Translations under genes and position numbers: made by a program | The notes under the pieces: model-generated | What the model saw: only the letters and a program-made list of their open reading frames with translations | What the model was told of the DNA's origin: nothing | Databases searched by the model: none | Shown: piece by piece, positions 6,629 to 14,487 of the stretch | Layout of the letters: the number at the start of each line of letters is the position of its first letter | Numbering within the stretch: the stretch's first letter is position 1 | Source of the DNA: Ignavibacteria bacterium UBA6688 | GTDB taxonomy: Bacteria > Bacteroidota > Ignavibacteria > UBA10030 | Direction of reading: 5' to 3' | DNA length: 25,905 bases | Assembly (NCBI GenBank): GCA_002454845.1 | Contig: DKJQ01000309.1 | Span: 8,842-34,746 of the forward strand

Positions 6629-7450
6629 TCAGGGGACTATGCCACTTCCAAAATACCACCGGAATCCCACGCTTCCGCTGATGCCTCCGATACCCAGTTC
6701 CATATCGATATTCGGATCTGAAACGGGGCCTCCGGATTGTGTGACTTTTAACAAATCATCGCCGTTATATTTTGTAAAGGAGTACAGCGCGGAGCCCACA
6801 ACGCTAAGATTCGTCGATGCCAACGGCATCTCAAATCCACCCCCCAGAACAAATCCAAAAACCGAATCATCTCCCTCCGCTCTCCATGTATCGCTGTTGG
6901 TCACAAAACCCGGCTGGACAACGGAGGTAAAATCCTCCAGTTCTGCTGCGATCGACGCAAACTCGAAACCAGCGGAGAGGAACGCACCAGAAAGCATTTC
7001 CGGTGAATAGACGCCTATAACACGGACCAGGCTCTGCGTATATTCCATCTCGAATGTTTTCGCAATGCGTAGACCCTGGACATAGACCGAAGTGAAGGTT
7101 TGATCCTGCTCTCCATCCTTTGTCATAAAATAGGTATAGGTTCCCTCCAGAGCGAGTTCAGGGAGGATCCGATACCCGATCACCGGGGAGAACCCATACA
7201 AGACCTTGTTGGACCACGCCCATCCGCCCGGGTACTCAAAATCGACGGACGTCCGAAATTGCGTTTCCGACGCCGTCATGCTGAAGAAATTATCGGTCAC
7301 TTCAATGTCGTCGTTTTTATACTCTCCGCTCCCGTTCATCATCAAAGCGGAGAAACTTCCGCCCACATAGAAGCCGCTTCGTGCATGCTGTGCAAGAAGA
7401 TCCGAGGTAAAACAAACAACAGCCAAGAGCACTAACGGGAATATTTTCAT
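6629..7450 (-). CDS. outer-membrane beta-barrel protein
   Basis: A 273-aa protein with a signal peptide (residues 1-21, MKIFPLVLLAVVCFTSDLLAQ). Alternating hydrophobic/polar strands follow, for example 'SGFYVGGSFSAL', 'SPVIGYRILPELALEGTYTYF', 'FGFVLGGGFEMPL' and 'GISGSVGFRWYFG'. The glycine and aromatic pattern fits an OmpA/OmpW-like small barrel. The ATG at 7450 was preferred over an upstream one at 7495 because it begins the signal peptide and has GAGGAG upstream. It lies between two exported proteins that share a domain, so all three may act at the cell surface. No specific ligand can be inferred. Confidence 0.8.
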   Translation of the reverse strand: MKIFPLVLLAVVCFTSDLLAQHARSGFYVGGSFSALMMNGSGEYKNDDIEVTDNFFSMTASETQFRTSVDFEYPGGWAWSNKVLYGFSPVIGYRILPELALEGTYTYFMTKDGEQDQTFTSVYVQGLRIAKTFEMEYTQSLVRVIGVYSPEMLSGAFLSAGFEFASIAAELEDFTSVVQPGFVTNSDTWRAEGDDSVFGFVLGGGFEMPLASTNLSVVGSALYSFTKYNGDDLLKVTQSGGPVSDPNIDMELGIGGISGSVGFRWYFGSGIVP

Positions 7451-7533
7451 GGACGTCTCCTCAAGAAGTATGGTTATCCTGTGGATTACCGACAAACACC
7501 ATGGGCCGACCCGCGCACGACAGCGTTCTCAAG

Positions 7534-8031
7534 CTACTGCGTTGACTTTGTCGCCTGCCATGTTCCCGCCGCCACGGGCGTTCCCCCCGACCCCATGATC
7601 AAATAGCCGCCGCAAATAAGCACATAGGAGCCTGAGTATTTGTCGTACGACCCTTCGGTGGAAGACGATGATGAGAAGGTTGTTCGCACCATTGTGTAGA
7701 GCGTTGACCCGGGAAGCTGAGCGGGAACCGCAAATGTCTGGGATTGGATCGCAATAACGGTATCGCTGAAGAACGTCCCGGTGCAGGTTCCCATGGGGGT
7801 TGAGACACGAATTCTCACGCTCAGGCTGTCTATTTTTCCTTCCTGGGTGACGCGGAACATAAGGGGAAGATTCTGGCCCGTAGTCCCTTGCCACATGCCA
7901 ACATAGGGGCTTATGGTCGGACCGGAGACGGGAGAGTCATCATCGTCTTTATCGCATTGCGAGAAGATCAAGCTACTGAGCACAAGCGTGAGTATAAGGG
8001 AGCGGTTTCGGCACCTTGGTAGAATGCGCAT
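7534..8031 (-). CDS. predicted lipoprotein related to the neighbouring type-IX cargo
   Basis: A 165-aa exported protein. The N-terminus is basic then hydrophobic and reaches Cys at residue 25 in 'LIFSQCDKDDDD', a probable lipobox with a Gln at -1 and an acidic run after the lipidated cysteine. The body starts 'VGMWQGTTG', like 'AGKWAGVQG' of the protein at 5685-6350. Both continue with a central 'SL.V' strand, so they seem to share one beta-rich fold. The ATG at 8031 has GAGG about 8 nt upstream and gives a proper signal peptide. No sorting domain is present, so this member would be membrane-anchored while its relative is secreted. Function is unknown. Confidence 0.75.
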   Translation of the reverse strand: MRILPRCRNRSLILTLVLSSLIFSQCDKDDDDSPVSGPTISPYVGMWQGTTGQNLPLMFRVTQEGKIDSLSVRIRVSTPMGTCTGTFFSDTVIAIQSQTFAVPAQLPGSTLYTMVRTTFSSSSSTEGSYDKYSGSYVLICGGYLIMGSGGTPVAAGTWQATKSTQ

Positions 8032-8111
8032 GGCGATACCTCGTTGTAGTGATTGACCATTCACCGAAGACTTCTACGCCTTCTTCGCAACAAAAAGGCG
8101 GCATCTCTTTC

Positions 8112-8603
8112 TCAGGGAGAACGGAGAAAACGCGTCTTGCGCGCCCTGTCCCGATATCCTCTTCTTTTCACGTCCTCCTTGCTCTCAGGCTGCTTCTCTT
8201 CCACGTCCCACAATGCTGGTCCCAGCTCCCGCTGACAGCGCGGGCAATAGTAGAACGCTATGTCGTTCATCGTCACGTTCTCGATACATGCAAGGTGGTA
8301 AGTCCGGCCACACAGTGTGCAGAGGGCCGCGAGCCTGGAGGATGTGCTTGGAACCCATTGGCGACAGCGTGTGCCGAGCTTCGTGGGAAATTGCACTGCC
8401 GGTGAACTCCTGGTGCTTTGCTCAAATTGCGCCACGATAACAAACGCTGCTTTTCCACAAACTTCGCACCGGGCATCCCGGGTCGTAAATGTTCTGAGAT
8501 CTTCGATTTCTTTTCCCCGCCACAGGAAAAACCCGGGGCAGGACCGATCGCCTGTCCCTTCGAAAACCCGGACGCGCTTTGGTTTTTTCTTTTGGACATG
8601 CAT
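8112..8603 (-). CDS. PHD/RING-like zinc-binding protein, unknown function
   Basis: A 163-aa soluble protein with a basic N-terminus (KKKPKRVRV) and basic C-terminus (KRRGYRDRARKTR). Its cysteines are Cys45-x2-Cys48, then Cys93-x2-Cys96-x4-His101-x2-Cys104-x13-Cys118-x2-Cys121. The order C4-H-C3 matches the cross-brace pattern of PHD or prokaryotic RING fingers, with an unusually long 44-residue loop between the first two pairs. A small extra cysteine pair (22, 78) is unassigned. ATG at 8603 was chosen because GGAAG lies just upstream; in-frame ATGs at 8615 and 8633 remain possible. No partner enzyme of a ubiquitin-like system is nearby. It may bind DNA, RNA or protein. Confidence 0.65.
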   Translation of the reverse strand: MHVQKKKPKRVRVFEGTGDRSCPGFFLWRGKEIEDLRTFTTRDARCEVCGKAAFVIVAQFEQSTRSSPAVQFPTKLGTRCRQWVPSTSSRLAALCTLCGRTYHLACIENVTMNDIAFYYCPRCQRELGPALWDVEEKQPESKEDVKRRGYRDRARKTRFLRSP

Positions 8604-8812
8604 CAGACTTCCCATGCGTTCATGCGTTGGCACGAAGAGTTGTTTCAGGATTGCGCCAAGCCGACAATCGTTACATGCAGGTGAGAGAAGGTGAGGAGAA
8701 GGATGTTTTCCTGGCAGGTCCCACCGGAGACGAAGACGAGCACTACAGATTCACATGGAGGGCTCTGCTTGAGGATACTATCATGCGGGGTGAAGCGCAG
8801 AGGACTATTTTT

Positions 8813-8862
8813 GACACAAAAAGACATCGGGATTTCCCTGAAACACAATGGAAAATCCCGAT
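8813..8862 (-). terminator. intrinsic terminator after the FG-GAP/anti-sigma-like gene
   Basis: ATCGGGATTT (8826-8835) and AAATCCCGAT (8853-8862) form a perfect 10-bp stem. On the minus strand the stem is followed by GTCTTTTTGTG. It lies 41 nt beyond the stop codon at 8903. The 299-nt stretch from 8604 to 8902 otherwise holds no supported gene. Confidence 0.72.
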
Positions 8863-8902
8863 TGCATACATCATTCCCGATTCTGATACACGATGGGGTA
8901 AC

Positions 8903-10300
8903 TTATCGGGCAACAGGAGTCGGTTCCATTACAAATGAAGTCCCGTTCCAGTACCGCACGCTGTTCCGAAGACGGTCATAGAAAGCATCGTCGAGCGGTT
9001 TTTGGATCTTCCCCTCATGCTGATATTGCCGGTATATGCCCGTAAAAAAGTCGGACCCGCGCACAGAAACACATTTCATGGACAGATCGAAATAGTAGTA
9101 TAAGGTAGGCCGTTGGTCCCAGAGAGGTTCCAGGACGACCGCCTCTATGGTACTGTCGGTACGGATCGTAAGGTTTAGGGCATGATTCGTGACATCCGCC
9201 CATAGCGGTTCCAACTCCGTCGAAGGGAATAGTACATAGTAGCGTTCCTTCCCCCGGGAAATCCCCTCCGGAATAAATTCCGGGGGGGATGGGGCGTACC
9301 CTTCTATTGTTCGGGGGTCCAGGACCAGAAGGCATGCGCGTCCGAACCGGTTATTTTGCCCTGCAAACAGGAGCTCTCGCACACCGTCTCCATCCAAGTC
9401 CTGCTGTGCGAAGTACGGCACGGCGCCGGGATGCCAGTACTCTCCAACAAATGATCCATCGATGGCGCTCAGGCGAATGAGGACATTGGGAAACCATGGA
9501 TGATGCGTCGCCTGAAGGATCACGTCCATTTTGCCGTCCCGGTCGAAATCATCGACAAGCATGAGACTGATCCTGTAGTCGTCGGCATAGTGGACACCGC
9601 CGATCGTCATGTCTCGGTGGACTTCATATTGCCATCGTTGTGTGCCGTCTGCATTATAGCATATGATTGAATTCTTTCCGGGAATTTCCTTGTCGCTCAC
9701 CATTATCCAACCGAAAATCGCGAGCACTTCATTCGTCCCGTCGCCATCCACATCAACGGCTGTGAGGGCACGGTCCGGGTGGCCTGCCAGCCAATCAGGC
9801 ATTCGCTTGACATCATATCCTTCACCGATGTGTTTGCGCCAGAGTTCCGCGCCTTCGGCATTATACGTGATAAGAAATTCCTCCTTCGCCCGGGCGTATG
9901 AAGGAACAGATGCTCCGCCGCCAATCTTCGGAATCACCAGAGCAAGCGCCAGTACTAGAGCGGCAAATCCCACAGACCAGCGCATAGGGTACAGACGAAC
10001 CGACTCTTTGAAGGTCACCAGGAACGATTGGTTGACACGGCCAAGCGGTCGACGGGGAGGTTCGGGAGTGAGAAAGTGTTCATGCTGAAAGATCGTCAGC
10101 CCCTCCCCAACTTCATGAGATCTGCCGGCCTTGAGTTTTTCAGCCTCACGATAATATCCTACTGCTTCCCGGTACAACGCGTTGCATCCCGGGCATTTGT
10201 TCAGATGAGCTTTGACCTCGCTGCGCCGACCGCGTAACGATTCCGACTTGATCACGTAAAGCTCGATCGTCCGTTCGTCGAGGTGTTCCTTAGTCTTCAT
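8903..10300 (-). CDS. membrane protein with anti-sigma-type zinc finger and extracytoplasmic FG-GAP/VCBS repeats
   Basis: A 465-aa single-pass protein. Residues 32-39 are His-x3-Cys-x2-Cys, as in zf-HC2 anti-sigma factors. One membrane helix spans about 108-124, placing the zinc finger in the cytoplasm. Outside are acidic repeats 'DVDGDGTNEVL' (about 183), 'DDFDRDGKMDVIL' and 'DLDGDGVRELLF', which look like calcium-binding FG-GAP/VCBS propeller blades. This architecture suggests a transmembrane sensor that binds a cytoplasmic transcription factor. The gene starts 78 nt after the unknown 341-aa protein, which is the obvious partner candidate. The ATG at 10300 is the first in-frame start. No sigma-factor family match is certain next to it. 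Confidence 0.78.
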   Translation of the reverse strand: MKTKEHLDERTIELYVIKSESLRGRRSEVKAHLNKCPGCNALYREAVGYYREAEKLKAGRSHEVGEGLTIFQHEHFLTPEPPRRPLGRVNQSFLVTFKESVRLYPMRWSVGFAALVLALALVIPKIGGGASVPSYARAKEEFLITYNAEGAELWRKHIGEGYDVKRMPDWLAGHPDRALTAVDVDGDGTNEVLAIFGWIMVSDKEIPGKNSIICYNADGTQRWQYEVHRDMTIGGVHYADDYRISLMLVDDFDRDGKMDVILQATHHPWFPNVLIRLSAIDGSFVGEYWHPGAVPYFAQQDLDGDGVRELLFAGQNNRFGRACLLVLDPRTIEGYAPSPPEFIPEGISRGKERYYVLFPSTELEPLWADVTNHALNLTIRTDSTIEAVVLEPLWDQRPTLYYYFDLSMKCVSVRGSDFFTGIYRQYQHEGKIQKPLDDAFYDRLRNSVRYWNGTSFVMEPTPVAR

Positions 10301-10378
10301 TGTTTCCCTGAACCTGTGGACCGCTGTGAATCTTCCGCCTTCTCTTTGTGTATACTTGCATGCGTACCCCGCGACAGA

Positions 10379-11404
10379 TTAAGCATGTTTGAGAATGGAT
10401 CGCATCCTGGCTTTTGCGATTTTTGCAAGATATTCGAGGGTTGTCCTATGCTGCGCTTTGTAAACCGTTTTGGTAAGCCCGGGTATATATTCTTTCAAAT
10501 GCTCAAAGTAGTTACGGCCGGCACCCCCTTCGAAGGCAAATTCATCCAGCAAGATCCCGCGAACGGCCGAGAGGTATGTACTTCGGAGGCCTGTTTCTTC
10601 ACCCCCGGCTGCGTTTCTTCGATCTTTCCTTCCTGCAAGCTCATGACACACCTGGTCGGCTAACTGCTGAACATCCATGGATTGGACAACCTGGCCTGCT
10701 TCACTGACTTCGGCCTCCTCCGCAGGTCCCCAACCGAGCGTGTACACTTCCTTGAACATCAAAGCCACTTGTACCAGTGAAATGCATCGTTGATAGTGAT
10801 CCTGCTCGCACATAATCCAGTGGACCTTTTTGAGCATCACCGGAAGCGAGTCATGGAGAAGGACAATCTGAAAAAACTGCTGACGGAGAAACTCCGCTGT
10901 CATTGGTGCATGACCGGGCAACGTGTCCATGTTCCTGGGATGAAGGCAGGCCTCACCGAAACGGTGGGTTTCTTCGAACAGATCGCTTTTGTGGACGGCG
11001 ATTTCCAGGTTACGCAGAATCTTTCCCAGAACGGGGTCGACTTCATTGTACAGCCGAAGGATCCCCGAATGGACTTTCATAAAGACCAGCTTCCTGAGAC
11101 CTATGAGCAACTCATCGTCGGTCAATGTCGCAGAGGTCATGCTGTAGCCCTCAAAGAACGTTGTGACGCTGACGAAAGCTCCTGCGCCATCCCGACGAAA
11201 GAGATCTGCCAGGCAGTCAATAACCACATCCCGTTCCTTGAGTCCGATGATATCCAGGTTCAACTTGCCAGAGACAATTTTCTTCCGGATGAGAGGGAGG
11301 GCAAGAATGGAGCAGAGTTGAACACACTCGCGAACATCCTCAGACGTGTAGGTCTTACGGATGATGCGGAGGAGTGACGTCCGCTGGGGAGTTGACAGTT
11401 TCAT
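10379..11404 (-). CDS. unknown 341-aa soluble helical protein, possible partner of the downstream anti-sigma-like protein
   Basis: I do not recognise this family. The protein is rich in Leu, Arg, Lys and Glu and appears almost wholly helical. Conserved-looking stretches are 'TSLLRIIRKTY', 'SGKLNLDIIGLKERDVVIDCLADLFRR' (split by several turns) and a basic C-terminus 'YLAKIAKARMRSILKHA'. The position immediately upstream of a zf-HC2 membrane protein is where a sigma factor usually sits. However, the length exceeds an ECF factor and I cannot point to a clear region 2 or region 4. The ATG at 11404 was chosen because upstream codons (to 11608) overlap the preceding gene and have low-complexity content. 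It may be an atypical sigma-like regulator or another cytoplasmic client. Confidence 0.72.
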   Translation of the reverse strand: MKLSTPQRTSLLRIIRKTYTSEDVRECVQLCSILALPLIRKKIVSGKLNLDIIGLKERDVVIDCLADLFRRDGAGAFVSVTTFFEGYSMTSATLTDDELLIGLRKLVFMKVHSGILRLYNEVDPVLGKILRNLEIAVHKSDLFEETHRFGEACLHPRNMDTLPGHAPMTAEFLRQQFFQIVLLHDSLPVMLKKVHWIMCEQDHYQRCISLVQVALMFKEVYTLGWGPAEEAEVSEAGQVVQSMDVQQLADQVCHELAGRKDRRNAAGGEETGLRSTYLSAVRGILLDEFAFEGGAGRNYFEHLKEYIPGLTKTVYKAQHRTTLEYLAKIAKARMRSILKHA

Positions 11405-11547
11405 AACAGAGCCACAAACAAAGGCTGGCTGGTGCCTTCGGCCCTTCACCGTTAGGACGTGAGGGTCGCCCGGAAAAAAAAGAATAGGCGTCAGTGTGTG
11501 GGTTTCGTAGATATTCCTCGTACCGGTGGAAGAGGATTGAATTTGCG

Positions 11548-12018
11548 TTAGGTATGGAGAATCCCCAACTCGCGCAACACTTTCTCCGCCTGTGCAACCT
11601 CCTGACACGGTACCATGATCTTTATCTCGTTGAAGATCATGTCGTCCGTCCCGCCCAGGGAAATGGGACTTGCTTTGTGTGAAAACACCAGAGGATGGAA
11701 ACCGGCCTGCTCCAAACGTGAATTGGCAACCTGCGCCTGGGTCTCATCACCGACGCCGAAGATCCTGACCATCCCTTCCACAATCTCGTACCCCAGGTGC
11801 TTCCTGCAAAGATACAAGCCGCGCACCCAGCCCCCACACTCCGCACAGAGTGGCTCGGCACAGATAATACACACCCCCTCCGCAGGAACATTGTGGTGGT
11901 GCACGCAGGCTATGTTGGCATCGAAAATATCTCCACAATGGGGACAAAAGTCGTCAGTTTTCAAAACCTCGTGCTTACACACACTGCAGATCAGATGTTC
12001 CTTCTCCGATTTGAGCAT
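11548..12018 (-). CDS. zinc ribbon, B-box-like and DUF2007 protein
   Basis: A 156-aa soluble protein with three parts. Residues 11-28 form a zinc ribbon (Cys11-x2-Cys14, Cys25-x2-Cys28). Residues 38-74 are a B-box-like Cys/His cluster (Cys38, His40-42, Cys50, Cys53, Cys58, Cys61, Cys71, His74). Residues about 83-155 match DUF2007, a ferredoxin-like fold ('VRIFGVGDETQAQVANSRLEQAG', seen in two strands and a helix), described as a putative signal-transducing domain. The ATG at 12018 has AAAGGGA upstream. It follows the CoA-binding gene by 42 nt. A protein-binding or sensing adaptor is plausible; no partner is known. Confidence 0.83.
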   Translation of the reverse strand: MLKSEKEHLICSVCKHEVLKTDDFCPHCGDIFDANIACVHHHNVPAEGVCIICAEPLCAECGGWVRGLYLCRKHLGYEIVEGMVRIFGVGDETQAQVANSRLEQAGFHPLVFSHKASPISLGGTDDMIFNEIKIMVPCQEVAQAEKVLRELGILHT

Positions 12019-12060
12019 GGATCGTCCCTTTCCAAAGGTCTCAGTCGACCATTAGTTTTC

Positions 12061-12531
12061 CTAATGGGTGTTCGCCGACTCCGCAGGACATTTTCCGATG
12101 GCTCTCCAAACCCATCGATGGAGTTTGTGGTACGACTTCACCGGCTCGGCATACATCAGGATACACTGCCCGTGAATAACGCTGATTCCATGGACTTCAC
12201 AATACCGGAGAGCCGCTTCGGATTCGGATCCCTGCTGGATCCAGAGACGGCGAATGCCGGCCTCGTTTGCCTCGCGCACCACCTGTGCCGTTTTATAGCT
12301 TGGCGTCATGATCAATGCGTTTTCCACTTTTTCAGGCAGCTCAGCAAACGAATGAAAGCATGGCTCACCGTCAATCGTACCGGTGTGGGGATTGATCGGA
12401 TACGGAAGATACCCGCGTTCTCTGAGCATCGTGTATGCGGTGCGGCTGAACTTGCCGGAAAAACGGGAGAGCCCGACAAATGCCAGTTTTTTTTGCGACA
12501 TGAAGTCAGGAATCGCCGCTTGTGTGGTCAT
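12061..12531 (-). CDS. CoA-binding domain protein (YccU type)
   Basis: A 156-aa single-domain Rossmann protein of the CoA-binding family. Visible are the nucleotide-loop region 'FVGLSRFSGKFSRTAYTML', the strand 'GYLPYPINPHTGTIDG', and 'VENALIMTPSYKTAQVVREANEAGIRRLWIQQGSES', which is typical of the family although longer than one motif. It ends with the conserved 'VIHGQCILMY'. Usually the loop is glycine-rich (GxS); here it reads GLSRFSG. The ATG at 12531 gives full family length. It follows the hydrogenase protease after 149 nt and may be read through from the hydrogenase operon. Cellular role of the family is poorly defined. Confidence 0.85.
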   Translation of the reverse strand: MTTQAAIPDFMSQKKLAFVGLSRFSGKFSRTAYTMLRERGYLPYPINPHTGTIDGEPCFHSFAELPEKVENALIMTPSYKTAQVVREANEAGIRRLWIQQGSESEAALRYCEVHGISVIHGQCILMYAEPVKSYHKLHRWVWRAIGKCPAESANTH

Positions 12532-12680
12532 ACAGTTCCCATCCTTTCTGACTCAAGAAAGAACACCGAACCGGGTTCGCGTATCAAGAAGACGAGCGGA
12601 GGACAAACCGCCGGCGGCTCCCTACCCTGTTCGCTTCCCTGACTCTTTGTGGCAACGGTCTTTTCTCTTCCGGCAATCTT

Positions 12681-13181
12681 CTACAATTTCGTTGTTTCTG
12701 CCGATTGAAGCGATTGAATATCGTTGACAATCAATGCGGCCGCCTGCGTCATCGCGCGCTCCACTTCGTGAGAGAGGCCCTCTCCCATCTCGTACTTCTT
12801 CCCCTGAATCCCATAGACGATGATGTTGGACGGAAGCTCTCGCAGCGTCCGGGAAAGCTCGACGGCATGCGCCACGCCGAACTCGTGCGAGGACCGGAAG
12901 ATATTCATGGAAAGCGGGTGCGCATTCGCCTCGATTCTCCGGATCGCGCCTGCTTCCTGCTCCCCCACCATCGCGTCGATGAGAATGACGGACTCGGCCC
13001 TTTTCCAGAGACTCATCAACTCGCCCCCTTCTCCCGAGGCTTCGACGACGTCGACGCCGGGCATTTCGAGGTCATTGATCATGCGGGCAACGACCAGACC
13101 CGCCCCGTCGTCGCTGCGGAATTCGTTGCCGACGCCAACAACCAGCACGCTGTGAGGGTTGTTGATCATCGAGAATTTCAT
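12681..13181 (-). CDS. hydrogenase maturation protease (for the group 3b large subunit)
   Basis: A 166-aa nickel-dependent endopeptidase of the HybD/HycI/HoxW family. It removes the C-terminal tail of the large subunit after nickel insertion. Key residues are Glu20 in 'GVGNEFRSDDG', Asp69 in 'ILIDAM' and His99 in 'SSHEFG', corresponding to the metal-sensing trio of the family. The ATG at 13181 follows a strong ribosome site (GGGAGG) and lies 16 nt after hydA. Its substrate is most likely HydA, whose predicted cleavage point is next to His420. It may or may not also process HoxH. An internal Met at residue 5 is a minor alternative start. Confidence 0.93.
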   Translation of the reverse strand: MKFSMINNPHSVLVVGVGNEFRSDDGAGLVVARMINDLEMPGVDVVEASGEGGELMSLWKRAESVILIDAMVGEQEAGAIRRIEANAHPLSMNIFRSSHEFGVAHAVELSRTLRELPSNIIVYGIQGKKYEMGEGLSHEVERAMTQAAALIVNDIQSLQSAETTKL

Positions 13182-13197
13182 AGCATCCTCCCCTGTT

Positions 13198-14487
13198 CTA
13201 CGATTCGTCGATCTCCAGTCTGAGAAAATGGGTTGCGCATGAAATACACGGGTCGTAGTTCCTGACCGCCTGCTCACACTGCCAGGAAATGCGTTCGACG
13301 GTTTGTGAGATCAGTTTCGGAACCAACCTCGCCAGATCCCCCTCGATGCTTTTCTGATTTTGGGAGGTTGGCGGGACGATCTTGGCGTCGCGGATCAAGC
13401 CAGATTCGCTCACAAAGTACCGGTGGTAGAGGATGCCGCGGGGAGCTTCGGTACACCCGTATCCCATTCCGGCGCGGGGCGTGACTTCCACAGACGGTTG
13501 CGGAGGCGGCTCATACTCACGAATGATCCGGAGAGCCTCCTCGCACGCATACATCGTCTCCAGGGACCGCACCACGATGCCCAGAAAGGGATTGGTGAGG
13601 GGAGGAACCATCCCCAGTTCCTCAGCGAGGTTTTGAACGGCAGGTGTGAGCCTGTCGAAATTGAGGTTGTAGCGGGCAAGGGGTCCGACGAGATAAGCGC
13701 CCCGCTCCTTCAAAACTGAATGGAGCGCGTTCGAATGTTGAACATGTTCCTCAGCAAAGTGCACCTCATATTCGCTCACGTCAATATCGAGCCCCTTGTT
13801 GGAAACGATGCGCCCTTCATTGAACGGGTATTCCAGCGGATGGCGCAATGCCACGAACTCATAGTCGTACGCATACTCCGGAGCCTCCAGGGTTGCGGTC
13901 CATCGGACGGTCTCCTCGGCAGCCCCCCGAGCCCACTCCAGACTCGGCACCAGGGCCTCCAGTTCCCGCTTTGAAGGGGATTTATAGAAGCCCCCCACCT
14001 TCACGTTGATCGGGTGGATCTCACGTCCGCCGAGGACATTGACGATGTCGTTCCCCGCTTTCTTCAGTCGCAGCCCGCGTTTGACCGCCTCGGGATAGTC
14101 CTTCGCCATCCGGATAGCGTCCTCGTAGCCGAGAAAGTCCGGCGCGTGCAGGAGATACACGTGAAGAGCGTGGCTTTCAATCCACTCACCACAATACAGA
14201 AGCCTTCGGAGCGCCCTCAATTTCCCCTCCACCTTGGTACCGAAGGCGTACTCCATGGCATGGACCGCGCTCATTTGGTAGGCAACCGGACAGATCCCAC
14301 AAATTCGCGCCGTGATATCGGGAGCCTCCGAGTAGTGGCGCCCCCTGAGAAATGCTTCGAAGAAACGGGGAGGCTCGAAAATTTTGAACTTCACATCCTT
14401 CACGGCACCGTCTTTGACCTTGACGTACAGGGCGCCTTCTCCTTCGACGCGGGCAAGGTAGTCCACCTTGATCGTCTTATTCCTCAT
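13198..14487 (-). CDS. hydA: group 3b [NiFe] hydrogenase large (alpha) subunit
   Basis: A 429-aa catalytic subunit of a cytoplasmic NADP-linked hydrogenase of sulfhydrogenase type. The nickel ligands are Cys63 and Cys66 in 'RICGICPVAYQ' and Cys414 and Cys417 in 'DPCISCATH'. Cleavage after His420 would remove a 9-residue tail (FLRLEIDES) and close the site. Length and motifs fit group 3b rather than the HoxH type (group 3d). The ATG at 14487 overlaps the delta-subunit end by 11 nt. The maturation protease follows at once. Some group 3b enzymes also reduce sulfur or polysulfide in vitro; that activity cannot be judged here. Confidence 0.95.
   Translation of the reverse strand: MRNKTIKVDYLARVEGEGALYVKVKDGAVKDVKFKIFEPPRFFEAFLRGRHYSEAPDITARICGICPVAYQMSAVHAMEYAFGTKVEGKLRALRRLLYCGEWIESHALHVYLLHAPDFLGYEDAIRMAKDYPEAVKRGLRLKKAGNDIVNVLGGREIHPINVKVGGFYKSPSKRELEALVPSLEWARGAAEETVRWTATLEAPEYAYDYEFVALRHPLEYPFNEGRIVSNKGLDIDVSEYEVHFAEEHVQHSNALHSVLKERGAYLVGPLARYNLNFDRLTPAVQNLAEELGMVPPLTNPFLGIVVRSLETMYACEEALRIIREYEPPPQPSVEVTPRAGMGYGCTEAPRGILYHRYFVSESGLIRDAKIVPPTSQNQKSIEGDLARLVPKLISQTVERISWQCEQAVRNYDPCISCATHFLRLEIDES

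Noticed and set aside
8077..8100. CGCCTT/AAGGCG hairpin between the PHD-like gene and the lipoprotein gene
   Set aside because: The stem is only 6 bp and no T-run follows on the minus strand.
8645..8848. A 67-codon minus-strand frame between the PHD-like and FG-GAP genes
   Set aside because: It runs into the terminator hairpin at 8826-8862 and has no ribosome site or domain.
12544..12579. Two short inverted repeats before the CoA-binding gene (CTTTCT/AGAAAG and CGAACCGGGTTCG)
   Set aside because: Both are short, neither is followed by a T-run, and the second has almost no loop. They are not enough for a terminator or operator call.
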